Shown here: one piece after another, positions 1-8,480 of the stretch
How positions within the stretch are numbered: position 1 is the first letter of the stretch
Layout of the letters: every line of letters begins with the position of its first letter
Source: an uncultured Lachnospiraceae bacterium
GTDB taxonomy: Bacteria > Bacillota > Clostridia > Lachnospirales > Lachnospiraceae
NCBI GenBank assembly: GCA_947625015.1
Contig: CANQMR010000001.1
Location: 35,624 to 99,623 of the forward strand
DNA length: 64,000 nucleotides
Reading direction: 5' to 3'
Notes under the pieces: model-generated
Database searches by the model: none
What the model saw: only the letters and a program-made list of their open reading frames with translations
What the model was told of the DNA's origin: nothing
Position numbers and translations under genes: made by a program

Positions 1-217
1 GAAGATGATTGATGCTTCCTATGTGAAGGAGGGAGCGGTAGTCATTGATGTAGGCATCCATCGCAATGAGAATAACAAACTTTGCGGGGATGTGGATTTT
101 GACAGTGTGGAGCCCATTGCGTCTGCCATTACGCCGGTACCCGGCGGGGTTGGTCCCATGACCATTGCTATGTTGATGCACAACTGTGTAGAGTCGGCGG
201 TGATGTTTGATGAGTAA
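1..217 (+). CDS. folD: Bifunctional methylenetetrahydrofolate dehydrogenase/cyclohydrolase FolD, C-terminal fragment
   Basis: This is the last ~71 codons of a gene cut by the window edge. The residues [15 protein letters not shown] and the terminal [15 protein letters not shown] are the conserved NADP-binding-domain end of FolD. FolD interconverts 5,10-methylene-, methenyl- and 10-formyl-tetrahydrofolate in the cytosol for one-carbon metabolism. The stop codon TAA at 215-217 overlaps the ATG of rimO at 210, so the two are translationally coupled. The reading frame is open to the left edge; the true start lies outside the window. Confidence 0.93.
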   Translation, partial: KMIDASYVKEGAVVIDVGIHRNENNKLCGDVDFDSVEPIASAITPVPGGVGPMTIAMLMHNCVESAVMFDE

Positions 218-1550
218 AATTCTGTTTGTATCTCTTGGCTGTGATAAGAATTTAGTGGACAGCGAGGTTATGCTGGGCATTTTGCAGGAGCATGGCTACA
301 CCATTACCAATGAGGAAGCTGAAGCGGATGCGGCGGTTGTCAATACCTGCTGTTTTATCCATGACGCCAAAGAGGAAAGCATTGAAAATATAGTAGAGCT
401 TGGCAAGCTGAAAAAGACCGGTAAGTTAAAGGCCCTGATTATCACCGGCTGTCTTGCCCAGCGGTATCGCGAGGAGATTCGGCGGGAACTGCCGGAGGTG
501 GATGCGATTCTCGGCACCATGAGCATTCATTCCATTGTGGAGGCGGTGGAACAGACTTTGGCCGGAAATTCCTATGAACATTTTGAGGATATTAACCACC
601 TGCCCGAAAGCCGGGAAACCAGGGTATTGTCCTCCGGTTCCGGCACAGGCTATCTAAAGATTGCGGAAGGCTGCGACAAACACTGTACTTACTGCGTTAT
701 TCCCAAGGTCCGGGGCAATTACCGCAGTGTACCCATGGAGGATTTATTAAAGCAGGCGGCCTATCTGGTAAGTAACGGTGTGCGGGAGTTAATCCTTGTC
801 GCCCAGGAGACCACCCTTTACGGCAAAGATTTGTATGGGGAAAAAAGGCTGCCGGAACTGCTTCACAGACTGGCGGAATTTGATGATTTGGAATGGATTC
901 GCCTGTTATACTGCTATCCGGAGGAAATTACAGAGGAGCTGGTGGCGGAGATAAAAAATAATCCCAAGGTGTGCCATTACATTGATATGCCAATCCAGCA
1001 CTGCGAGGATTCCATATTAAAGCGGATGGGGCGAAAGACTACCAAAGAAGAGATAAAGCGGATAATCGGTTATCTCCGGGAAGAGATACCGGATATTGTG
1101 ATTCGGACGACGTTAATCACAGGATTTCCGGGAGAGAGCAGAGAGGAGCACCATGCCCTGCTTGACTTTGTGGAGGAAATGCATTTTGACCGGTTAGGCG
1201 TGTTTCCCTATTCCAGAGAGGAAGATACCCCGGCGGCGGAATTTCACCACCAGATATCAACCCATGTGAAGGAGAAGCGGAAAAATGAGATTATGGCGCT
1301 TCAGCAGAAGATTTCCGCAGAGAAAAACGCTTCTCTGGTCGGCAAGACCTTTAAGGTTATGGCGGAAGGCTATCTGTATCAGGATGAGATGTATATGTGC
1401 CGCTCCTATATGGATGCGCCGGACATCGACGGATATGTGTTTGCGGCCTCGGAGGAAGAACTGCTTTCCGGTGATTTCATTGAGGTGAAGATTACGGATT
1501 ATAATGAATATGATTTAATAGGAGAGAGATGCGATGAACTTACCCAATAA
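210..1550 (+). CDS. rimO: Ribosomal protein S12 methylthiotransferase RimO
   Basis: Radical-SAM enzyme that methylthiolates an aspartate of ribosomal protein S12. The 446-residue length is usual for the family. The N-terminal UPF0004 domain has its three cluster cysteines near C11 (SLGC), C47 (NTCC) and C81 (ITGC). The radical-SAM cluster motif is C155-x3-C159-x2-C162 (CDKHCTYC), followed by [15 protein letters not shown] domain forms the last ~65 residues. I start it at ATG 210, overlapping the folD stop by 8 nt, rather than at the TTG one codon upstream. RimO is favoured over its paralogue MiaB by [12 protein letters not shown] and CYPEE; MiaB is the only serious alternative. It overlaps pgsA by 17 nt, so folD-rimO-pgsA read as one unit. 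Confidence 0.95.
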   Translation: MSKILFVSLGCDKNLVDSEVMLGILQEHGYTITNEEAEADAAVVNTCCFIHDAKEESIENIVELGKLKKTGKLKALIITGCLAQRYREEIRRELPEVDAILGTMSIHSIVEAVEQTLAGNSYEHFEDINHLPESRETRVLSSGSGTGYLKIAEGCDKHCTYCVIPKVRGNYRSVPMEDLLKQAAYLVSNGVRELILVAQETTLYGKDLYGEKRLPELLHRLAEFDDLEWIRLLYCYPEEITEELVAEIKNNPKVCHYIDMPIQHCEDSILKRMGRKTTKEEIKRIIGYLREEIPDIVIRTTLITGFPGESREEHHALLDFVEEMHFDRLGVFPYSREEDTPAAEFHHQISTHVKEKRKNEIMALQQKISAEKNASLVGKTFKVMAEGYLYQDEMYMCRSYMDAPDIDGYVFAASEEELLSGDFIEVKITDYNEYDLIGERCDELTQ

Positions 1551-2094
1551 ATTAACAATACTGCGTACCATATTGATTCCTTTTTTTCTGGTGGCCCTGC
1601 TGTGGGATCAGGTTCCCTATGGCAACTGGATTGCCCTGTTTATCTTTGCGGCGGCCTCCATCACCGACATGCTGGACGGCAAGATTGCCAGAAAATATAA
1701 TCTGGTAACGAATTTTGGAAAATTTATGGACCCTTTGGCGGATAAACTTCTGGTATCCTCCGCCATGATCGCTTTTGTAGAGCTTGGACGGATTCCCTGC
1801 TGGATCGTAATCGTGATTATTGCCAGAGAATTTATTATAAGCGGGTTCCGGCTGGTGGCAGCGGATAACGGAATTGTCATTGCCGCCGGCATCTGGGGAA
1901 AGATTAAGACTGCGGAACAAATGGTCATGATCTGTATTCTCATAGCAGATTTCGGGAGCATTTTCCCATCTGCCGCCCAGACCATTTCCATTTTTGAAAA
2001 CATTCTAATCTATGCGGCCCTAATCCTCACCATAGTTTCCCTGTTAGATTACCTTCTCCACAACAAGGGCGTACTCTCAGAAACCACCAAATAA
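1534..2094 (+). CDS. pgsA: CDP-diacylglycerol-glycerol-3-phosphate 3-phosphatidyltransferase
   Basis: Integral membrane enzyme making phosphatidylglycerol phosphate from CDP-diacylglycerol and glycerol-3-phosphate, the committed step to phosphatidylglycerol and cardiolipin. The CDP-alcohol phosphotransferase signature is complete: D45, D48-G49, A52-R53, G62, D66 and D70. It has 186 residues and about five hydrophobic segments, typical for PgsA. It starts inside the 3' end of rimO. Its product feeds the cardiolipin synthase encoded near 62.3 kb. Six nucleotides after its stop, long palindrome copy 1 begins. Confidence 0.94.
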   Translation: MNLPNKLTILRTILIPFFLVALLWDQVPYGNWIALFIFAAASITDMLDGKIARKYNLVTNFGKFMDPLADKLLVSSAMIAFVELGRIPCWIVIVIIAREFIISGFRLVAADNGIVIAAGIWGKIKTAEQMVMICILIADFGSIFPSAAQTISIFENILIYAALILTIVSLLDYLLHNKGVLSETTK

Positions 2095-2100
2095 AAAGTG

Positions 2101-2592
2101 CCGCGCTTCCGGCGGCTGCCTTTTTCTTACCCGCCGACTTTCATTTGTGAAGCCGCCCCAGGATAATCCTTTCCCGTTTTCCCGCACTGCCATCGATTTT
2201 AAGAAATCCTTCTGCCGGTTTCTCCTGCATATTAGATTGCACGTGCTTACGAAGAACTCGCGCCGGGAAGGGGTGTCTGGGAAACATTTGCAGCCCCTTT
2301 GAAAACGCCGGTACTTGCGAAGGCCCTGCAATATCAGCCATTAAGTGCATGATTAGCGGGGCCTTCGCTTATGTACCGTTGCGTTTTCAACAGAGCGCAA
2401 GCGTGGCTGCAAAATGTTTGCCCAGCACCCCAGACCCGGTGCTCAGACACTTCTTCGCACGTGCAATATGCAGGAGAAACCGGCAGGGGATTTCTAAAAA
2501 ACCGCGTGTCGGGAAAACTGGGAAAAGGATTACCTTGGGGCGGCATTTACTAATATTACGGCGGGTAAGAAAAAGGCAGGCGCCGGAAGCGG
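2101..2592. repeat. Long palindromic element, copy 1 (A arm first)
   Basis: A ~492-nt imperfect inverted repeat fills the gap after pgsA. The outermost stem pairs 2101-2136 with 2559-2592, with a 2-nt bulge. A second stem pairs 2152-2183 with 2511-2544. A perfect 20-bp stem pairs 2214-2233 with 2465-2484. An apical stem pairs 2317-2326 with 2359-2368 around a 32-nt loop. The arms are not mirror copies: the A arm (2239-2320) is shorter than the B arm (2365-2464), giving conserved asymmetric internal loops. GCACGTGC occurs in both arms (2239-2246 and 2457-2464). No T-run follows the outer stem, so it is not a simple intrinsic terminator. Short ORFs inside it are not credible genes. Confidence 0.9.
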
Positions 2593-2771
2593 AAAGATAT
2601 TATGAAGGAGGGGTGAATAATATTAAGGGGGACGGTTAAAATGTTTAACAGTTTCCCTTATTTTTGTGGAAAAATTTGCTTGAAATCGCAGGGTAAAAGT
2701 TATAAAATATAATTGGCTAAAATTTGGTTTACGAAGTAAGCCTTATAATAAATTCAAACGGAGGGCTAAAA
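2593..2771. promoter_or_regulatory. Upstream region of the decarboxylase operon
   Basis: An AT-rich non-coding stretch between palindrome copy 1 and the carboxyltransferase gene. It contains TATAAT-like hexamers at 2708-2713 and 2744-2749 and possible -35 sequences (TTGCTT 2676-2681, TTGAAA 2680-2685), but no pair has ideal spacing. The strong site GGAGGG at 2760-2765 serves the ATG at 2772. A promoter is expected here; the exact one is not resolved. Confidence 0.4.
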
Positions 2772-4199
2772 ATGAGCAATAAACTTACGTTGTCAGCAAG
2801 CGACAGAATAACAGCGTTGCTTGATGACTCAAGTTTTGTTGAAATCGGTTCTTATGTGACAGCCAGAACTACCGATTTTAACACACAGGATCATGAGACT
2901 CCCAAAGATGGCGTCGTGACAGGTTACGGTACCATTGAGGGAAGGCTGGTGTATGTATATAGCCAGGACGCCAAAGTATTAGGCGGTTCTGTTGGCGAGA
3001 TGCATGCAGCTAAGATTGCAAAAATCTATGATATGGCACTGAAGATGGGTGCCCCGGTAATCGGACTGGTAGATTGTGCAGGATTGAGATTACAGGAGGC
3101 AACCGATTCTTTAAATGCTTTTGGCAGCATATATTTAAAGCAGTCAGTAGCTTCCGGAGTGATTCCGCAGATTACGGGAATTTTCGGCGTGTGCGGCGGC
3201 GGAAGCGCAGTGATTCCGGGATTATCCGATCTGACATTTATGGTAAAGGATCAGGGAAGGTTATTTGTGAACAGTCCCAATGCATTGGATAACAATTATG
3301 CAGAGAAGTTAGATACGGCCAGCGCTTCTTATCAGGAGAGCAGTTCCGCTTTAGTGGACGAGGTGTTAGAGGACGACGCCGCTGTACTTGGCAGAATCCG
3401 CCAGGTAATCGGTATGCTTCCTTCTAATAATGAGGACGATTCCAATTTTGTTGACTGCGTTGACGATTTGAACCGGGAGATTCCGAATTTAGAGGGTCTT
3501 GCAGATGATGCAAGAGCCGTACTGACTCACATTTCAGACAGCAATGTGTTTGTGGAGCTTAAGAAGGAATATGCCAAAGATATGGTTATCGGCCTGATTA
3601 AATTAGGCGGGACAACCGTCGGCTGCGTAGCCAATCAGGTAAAGGACGGCGGCGATGTGCTGTCTGTTAATGGCGCTTATATCGCAGCGGAATTTGTGAA
3701 TTTCTTAGATGCGTTTAATATTCCGATATTGACGCTTACCAATGTGAAGGGATTTAAGGCGACAGTGGCAGAAGAGGCGGGCATGGCCAAGGCGGTTGCC
3801 AAGCTTACCTATGCTTTCGCTAACGCAACGACGCCGAAGATTAATCTGGTAATGGGAGACGCCTTTGGCAGCGCTTATCTGGCAATGAATGCCAAGTCTG
3901 TGGGCGCAGATATTGAGTATGCATGGAAGACGGCTAAGATCGGAACCATGGAACCGGAGCAGGCAGTCAAGATTATGTATGCGGATGAATTGGAAAAGGG
4001 CGGCTTTGACAAGGATAAGTTAGCGAAAGTCAAGGCGGAATACAGCGAGAAGATGTCCAGCGCCATGGCGGCCGCCAAGCGGGGCTATGTGGATGACATT
4101 ATCGACGGCGCAGCAACCAGAAAGCGGTTGATTGCCGCTTATGAGATGTTATACACCAAGCGGGAAGACAGACCAGTTAAAAAGCATGGCGCAGTATAG
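2772..4199 (+). CDS. Biotin-dependent acyl-CoA carboxyltransferase subunit (MmdA/12S-like)
   Basis: A 475-residue carboxyltransferase of the methylmalonyl-CoA/propionyl-CoA type, the family of MmdA, PccB and the transcarboxylase 12S subunit. It carries two crotonase-like halves. In the first are GYGTIEGRLVYVYSQD and ITGIFGVCGGGSA; in the second FNIPILTLTNVKGF and MGDAFGSAYLAMN. It should move carboxyl groups between carboxybiotin and an acyl-CoA. I chose ATG 2772 because GGAGGG precedes it by 7 nt; an upstream in-frame start at 2724 lacks a site. It heads a five-gene operon with OadG-like, biotin carrier, beta pump and OadA-like subunits. The acyl-CoA substrate cannot be fixed from sequence; it is slightly shorter than typical MmdA (~510). 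Confidence 0.85.
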   Translation: MSNKLTLSASDRITALLDDSSFVEIGSYVTARTTDFNTQDHETPKDGVVTGYGTIEGRLVYVYSQDAKVLGGSVGEMHAAKIAKIYDMALKMGAPVIGLVDCAGLRLQEATDSLNAFGSIYLKQSVASGVIPQITGIFGVCGGGSAVIPGLSDLTFMVKDQGRLFVNSPNALDNNYAEKLDTASASYQESSSALVDEVLEDDAAVLGRIRQVIGMLPSNNEDDSNFVDCVDDLNREIPNLEGLADDARAVLTHISDSNVFVELKKEYAKDMVIGLIKLGGTTVGCVANQVKDGGDVLSVNGAYIAAEFVNFLDAFNIPILTLTNVKGFKATVAEEAGMAKAVAKLTYAFANATTPKINLVMGDAFGSAYLAMNAKSVGADIEYAWKTAKIGTMEPEQAVKIMYADELEKGGFDKDKLAKVKAEYSEKMSSAMAAAKRGYVDDIIDGAATRKRLIAAYEMLYTKREDRPVKKHGAV

Positions 4200-4214
4200 A
4201 GAGGGGATAACCAT

Positions 4215-5147
4215 ATGAAAATGAAAAAGACGATTTTATTATTTTCTATGATTGCTGTTTTTTTCTCTCTGACAGCCTGTAGCAGCGGACAGAAGGAAGT
4301 AACCTTTGATTATACCCAGTCGGATATTGTAAGCTCGGCTCTGACGCAGGCGTATCAGCTTCAAAGCGCCAATAGCGCCCTGCAAGCGTATCTTGAAGAT
4401 TATGCAGAGGAATCCGAGGAAGCGGAGATACTTCTGACCGGCCTTAATAATTTTATTACGGTACAGGAGGAATGTGGTGACTTTTTAGGTTACTGTTCCA
4501 GAGAGGACGGAAGCGCAATTCAATTTGATTTTTCTACCCTGAATGCAGAGACGGAAGATGAATATGTGGAGGCGATGACCGCATATAATGAATTTTTAAG
4601 CCGCGTGGATGCAGTGGTGGAAGAAGAGGAAGATACAGTAGTTGTTACCATTGGTGCTGTATATTCTGACCGTAAAGTAGATTACGGTTTTGTCTATGAA
4701 GAAAATCCGGCGGCAGCTTATTCCTATGAGCTGACCGGACAGAATGCGTCGCCTTATAAGATCAAGGAGATTAATGTTACGCCGGAATACACCTTTTCTG
4801 AGAAGATGAAAAAGGCCGGGTCTAACACTTTAGTCGGCATGGGAACCGTATTTGTCGTGTTAATTTTTATTTCCCTGATTATCGCTCAGTTAGAGAAGGT
4901 GGCAAAGGCCATTACCGGTGTTGCCAATGCAATCAGCAGGAAGAAAGAAAATCAGGAAGAGGGAGAGACAGCCGCAGTGGCAGCCGTTTCCAATTCCGGA
5001 GCCGTACCGGCGGCAGTTCCTACCGCCAATCCAATGGATGATAAGCAGTTAGTGGCGGTAATCACAGCGGCGGTTATGGCAGCCAATGCGGCGGATGGCG
5101 GCAGTGACAAATTAGTTGTTCGTTCAATCAGAAAAGCAAAGAGATAA
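4215..5147 (+). CDS. OadG-like sodium-pump gamma subunit with lipoprotein-type N-terminus
   Basis: A 310-residue membrane protein in the gamma-subunit position of a sodium-pumping decarboxylase. It begins with a lipoprotein-type signal, hydrophobic core then LTAC with the lipidable cysteine at C22, followed by a ~175-residue extracytoplasmic domain rich in Glu/Asp. One strong membrane segment near residues 205-228 is followed by an Ala/Pro-rich stretch. The last part, MDDKQLVAVITAAVMAANA...LVVRSIRKAKR, is the OadG C-terminal signature. Classical OadG is only ~80-130 residues with one membrane helix, so the lipoprotein-like extension is unusual but fits a Clostridia subtype. It likely tethers the carboxyltransferases to the beta subunit. 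Confidence 0.75.
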   Translation: MKMKKTILLFSMIAVFFSLTACSSGQKEVTFDYTQSDIVSSALTQAYQLQSANSALQAYLEDYAEESEEAEILLTGLNNFITVQEECGDFLGYCSREDGSAIQFDFSTLNAETEDEYVEAMTAYNEFLSRVDAVVEEEEDTVVVTIGAVYSDRKVDYGFVYEENPAAAYSYELTGQNASPYKIKEINVTPEYTFSEKMKKAGSNTLVGMGTVFVVLIFISLIIAQLEKVAKAITGVANAISRKKENQEEGETAAVAAVSNSGAVPAAVPTANPMDDKQLVAVITAAVMAANAADGGSDKLVVRSIRKAKR

Positions 5148-5167
5148 TAGATAGGAGGAATTTCAGA

Positions 5168-5545
5168 ATGAAGAATTATAGAATTACAGTGAATGGTACA
5201 GCTTATGATGTAGCAGTAGAAGAGTTAGGTGCAGGCGCAGCGTCGGCTACACCGGCTCCGGTGGCAGCAGCACCGGCAGCTCCGGCCCCGGCGGCAGCAG
5301 CTCCGGCTCCCGCAGCAAGCGGCGCAGAAGGCGCAGTTAAGATTGCCGCTCCTATGCCGGGCAAGATTTTAGCAATCAAGGCTAACATCGGCCAGGCGGT
5401 TAAGAAGGGAGATGTGGTAATGATCTTAGAGGCCATGAAGATGGAAAATGAGATTACGGCTCCCCAGGATGGTACAGTGGCAGGAATCAATGTTGCAGTA
5501 GGCGACAGCGTAGAGTCCGGCGATACACTTGCTTCATTGAACTAA
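5168..5545 (+). CDS. Biotin carboxyl carrier subunit of the decarboxylase
   Basis: A 125-residue biotinyl carrier protein. The N-terminal ~20 residues are followed by an Ala/Pro-rich flexible linker (residues 22-52) and a C-terminal biotinyl domain. The biotinylation motif EAMKMEN places the modified lysine at K91, with the usual second half GTVAGINVAVGDSVESGDTLASL. It shuttles carboxybiotin between the acyl-CoA carboxyltransferase, the OadA-like transferase and the membrane decarboxylase. It corresponds to the transcarboxylase 1.3S or GcdC/MmdC type. GGAGG lies just upstream of its ATG. Confidence 0.92.
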   Translation: MKNYRITVNGTAYDVAVEELGAGAASATPAPVAAAPAAPAPAAAAPAPAASGAEGAVKIAAPMPGKILAIKANIGQAVKKGDVVMILEAMKMENEITAPQDGTVAGINVAVGDSVESGDTLASLN

Positions 5546-5586
5546 TGGTTTGGCAAGATATCATATTATACAGGAGGCAAGCGTAG

Positions 5587-6717
5587 ATGGATTATATATG
5601 GAATACAATCCAGAATTTAGGTGCACAGACGGCATTTGCAAACCTGTACTGGGGCAACTTTGTAATGATTTTGGTTGCCTGTGTGTTCCTGGTTCTGGCA
5701 ATTAAGTTTGGTTTTGAACCCCTTTTGTTAGTTCCCATTTCCTTTGGTATGCTGCTGGCGAATATGTTTCCCGGTATCATAGCAGAGGGCGGGCTGTTAC
5801 ATTTCTTTTATATGTTGGATGAGTGGAGTATCTTACCTTCCCTGATTTTCTTAGGCGTGGGCGCAATGACGGATTTTGGTCCGTTAATTGCCAATCCTAA
5901 GAGCTTCCTGTTAGGGGCGGCGGCACAGTTTGGTATATATTCCGCGTACTTTTTGGCAATTTTATTTGGTTTCAGCGACAAGGCGGCAGCGGCTATTTCT
6001 ATTATCGGTGGCGCTGACGGTCCTACTTCCATTTTCTTAGCAGGTAAGCTGGGGATGGGCGGTACTTTGATGGGACCGATTGCTGTGGCAGCTTATTCCT
6101 ATATGGCGTTAGTGCCGGTTATTCAGCCGCCGGTCATGAAGTTACTGACGACAGAAAAAGAGCGGAAGATTAAGATGGAGCAGTTAAGACCGGTGTCCAA
6201 GTTAGAGAGAATCCTGTTCCCTGTCGTGGTTACGATTGTGGTTGTACTGATTCTGCCGACGACCGCGCCATTGGTTGGTATGCTGATGTTAGGCAACCTG
6301 TTCCGGGAATCCGGTGTGGTAAAGCAGTTGACAGAGACCGCTTCTAACGCTTTGATGTATATCGTAGTTATTCTGCTGGGAACCTCAGTCGGAGCAACCA
6401 CAACGGCCCAGTCCTTCCTGAAGGTATCCACCTTGCAGATTGTGGTATTAGGTCTGGTGGCATTTATTGTCGGTACTGCGGCAGGCGTAATTTTCGGCAA
6501 GATTATGTGCTGGGCAACCAAGGGCAAGGTCAATCCGTTAATCGGTTCTGCCGGCGTATCCGCCGTTCCTATGGCGGCCAGGGTTTCCCAGAAGGTTGGT
6601 GCGGAGGCTGATCCGACGAACTTCCTTTTGATGCATGCTATGGGACCGAATGTGGCGGGCGTAATTGGTACCGCAGTAGCAGCCGGAACCTTTATGGCGA
6701 TTTTTGGCGTAATGTAA
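5587..6717 (+). CDS. Sodium ion-translocating decarboxylase beta subunit (OadB/MmdB/GcdB family)
   Basis: A 376-residue polytopic membrane protein with about nine to eleven hydrophobic helices. The family signatures [27 protein letters not shown] and [16 protein letters not shown] are all present. The beta subunit decarboxylates carboxybiotin and couples the energy to sodium export across the cytoplasmic membrane. Length and motifs are normal for the family and no disruption is seen. It follows the biotin carrier by 41 nt with an AGGAGG site and precedes the OadA-like transferase by 44 nt. Subtype (oxaloacetate, methylmalonyl-CoA or glutaconyl-CoA) is not decided by this subunit. Confidence 0.93.
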   Translation: MDYIWNTIQNLGAQTAFANLYWGNFVMILVACVFLVLAIKFGFEPLLLVPISFGMLLANMFPGIIAEGGLLHFFYMLDEWSILPSLIFLGVGAMTDFGPLIANPKSFLLGAAAQFGIYSAYFLAILFGFSDKAAAAISIIGGADGPTSIFLAGKLGMGGTLMGPIAVAAYSYMALVPVIQPPVMKLLTTEKERKIKMEQLRPVSKLERILFPVVVTIVVVLILPTTAPLVGMLMLGNLFRESGVVKQLTETASNALMYIVVILLGTSVGATTTAQSFLKVSTLQIVVLGLVAFIVGTAAGVIFGKIMCWATKGKVNPLIGSAGVSAVPMAARVSQKVGAEADPTNFLLMHAMGPNVAGVIGTAVAAGTFMAIFGVM

Positions 6718-6761
6718 GAGCAATATGATTAGGAATATATACTAAAATGGAGGATTAGAAC

Positions 6762-8183
6762 ATGGCAAAACAAGCAGCAAAGCCGGTAAAGATTACCGAG
6801 ACCGTTTTGCGGGATGCGCATCAGTCATTGATTGCTACCCGTATGACAACAGAGCAGATGCTTCCCATCGTGGATAAGATGGATAAGGTTGGTTATCATT
6901 CTGTAGAGTGCTGGGGCGGCGCAACCTTTGATGCGTGTCTTCGATTTTTAAAGGAAGATCCCTGGGAGAGACTCAGAAAGTTAAAAGACGGTTTTAAGAA
7001 TACAAAATTACAGATGTTGTTCAGAGGACAGAATATTCTTGGTTACAGCCCGTATGCGGATGATGTGGTAGAATATTTTGTGCAGAAATCCATTGCAAAC
7101 GGAATTGATATTATCCGTATTTTTGACTGTCTCAATGATATAAGGAATTTACAGACAGCCGTTAAGGCGGCCAATAAGGAGAAGGGCCACGCGCAGGTGG
7201 CGCTGTCCTATACGCTTGGCGACGCTTATACTATGGATTACTGGAAGGATATGGCAAAGAAGATTGAGGATATGGGCGCAGATTCTATCTGTATCAAGGA
7301 TATGGCAGGACTTTTAGTGCCGACGGCCGCAACCGAGTTAGTGCAGGCGTTAAAGGAAGGAACCAATCTGCCGATTCAGCTTCACACCCACTATACTTCC
7401 GGTGTGGCGGCGATGACTTATATGAAGGCAGTTGAGGCAGGCTGTGATATTATAGATACGGCAATGTCGCCTCTTTCCATGGGAACTTCCCAGCCGGCAA
7501 CAGAGGTTATGGCTAAGGCGTTTGAGGGTACGGATTATGATCCGGGATTTGACCAGAATCTGTTGGCGGAGATTGCCGACTACTTCCGTCCGATGCGTGA
7601 GGAATGGTTAGAGTCCGGCCTGTTAAGCCCCAAGGTAATGGGCGTAAATATTAAGACTTTGCTTTATCAGGTTCCGGGTGGAATGTTAAGTAATTTGGTG
7701 TCCCAGTTAAAGGAGATGAAGCAGGAGGATAAATTTGACGAGGTGTTAGAGGAAGTGCCCCGCGTCCGCAAGGATTTTGGCGAGCCGCCCCTTGTTACTC
7801 CTTCTTCCCAGATTGTGGGTACCCAGGCAGTGCTGAATGTGGTTATGGGCGAGCGCTATAAGCAGATGACCAAGGAATCCAGAGACCTCTTGGTTGGCAA
7901 ATACGGTCAGACCGTTAAGCCGATGAATCCGGAAGTACAGAAGAAGGCGTTGGATGCGCTGGGTATGGATAAGCCGATTACCTACCGCCCCGCTGATGAT
8001 ATTAAGCCGCAGTTAGAGACTTTGGAAAAAGAGGTGGAGCAGTACAAGCAGCAGGATGAAGATGTTCTTTCCTATGCGCTGTTCCCACAGGTAGCAACCG
8101 AGTTTTTCAAGTACAGAGAGGCTCAGCAGACAAAGGTAGACGCTTCTGTGGCAGACAAGGAAAACGGCGTATATCCGGTATAA
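6762..8183 (+). CDS. Oxaloacetate decarboxylase alpha/transcarboxylase 5S-like carboxyltransferase
   Basis: A 473-residue TIM-barrel carboxyltransferase of the pyruvate carboxylase/OadA/5S family. Metal and catalytic residues are visible: D18 in LRDAHQS, the carboxylatable lysine K179 in CIKDMAGLL, and H208/H210 in QLHTHYT. The C-terminal PYC_OADA domain is present but the fused biotin domain of OadA is absent, so it must use the separate carrier two genes upstream. It transfers carboxyl between pyruvate/oxaloacetate and biotin. Together with the 12S-like and 1.3S-like genes it recreates the subunit set of propionibacterial transcarboxylase, but with a sodium pump added. Confidence 0.9.
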   Translation: MAKQAAKPVKITETVLRDAHQSLIATRMTTEQMLPIVDKMDKVGYHSVECWGGATFDACLRFLKEDPWERLRKLKDGFKNTKLQMLFRGQNILGYSPYADDVVEYFVQKSIANGIDIIRIFDCLNDIRNLQTAVKAANKEKGHAQVALSYTLGDAYTMDYWKDMAKKIEDMGADSICIKDMAGLLVPTAATELVQALKEGTNLPIQLHTHYTSGVAAMTYMKAVEAGCDIIDTAMSPLSMGTSQPATEVMAKAFEGTDYDPGFDQNLLAEIADYFRPMREEWLESGLLSPKVMGVNIKTLLYQVPGGMLSNLVSQLKEMKQEDKFDEVLEEVPRVRKDFGEPPLVTPSSQIVGTQAVLNVVMGERYKQMTKESRDLLVGKYGQTVKPMNPEVQKKALDALGMDKPITYRPADDIKPQLETLEKEVEQYKQQDEDVLSYALFPQVATEFFKYREAQQTKVDASVADKENGVYPV

Positions 8184-8209
8184 TTTAAGAAAAGTGAGAT
8201 AAAAGAAAG

Positions 8210-8237
8210 CAGCCTGCCGGGTGAAACCGGTGGGCTG
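8210..8237 (+). terminator. Probable intrinsic terminator after the decarboxylase operon
   Basis: A GC-rich stem CAGCCTGCCGG / CCGGTGGGCTG closes a GTGAAA loop, followed by TTGCTGTTC. The T-tract is weak, so confidence is moderate. It lies 26 nt after the last operon stop codon. Confidence 0.6.
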
Positions 8238-8480
8238 TTGCTGTTCAAGCAGACAGATTATGAAAAAAATTCAAATTTGACACGTCTGTTTGAAATGCTT
8301 CTATACGAGTTTGAGGTCATTCTACCTGTTTCGTAAGTAAATCGTGAGTATTTCCATAGTAAATTGTTTGAAAATCTTGTGAATTTATAGATAAATAGCA
8401 CTTTTGTTTTTGATATAATTATTGTATCAAAGCAAGAGTGTTATTTGCTTATTACTAGCAATTAAAGAAAGGAACCTGAT
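8238..8480. promoter_or_regulatory. AT-rich leader of the VanZ-like gene
   Basis: Non-coding stretch of about 240 nt. A good extended -10, TGA followed by TATAAT, sits at 8411-8419, 62 nt upstream of the VanZ-like ATG, with no convincing -35. AAAGGAA just before 8481 is the ribosome site. I see no structured RNA here. Confidence 0.45.

Noticed and set aside
2349..2639. ORFs inside palindrome copies 1 and 2 encoding similar peptides (start MYRCVF)
   Set aside because: The shared reading frame exists only because the B arm is conserved as DNA. In copy 3 the ATG is lost and the frame is shifted by one nucleotide, while pairing is kept. No ribosome site precedes them.
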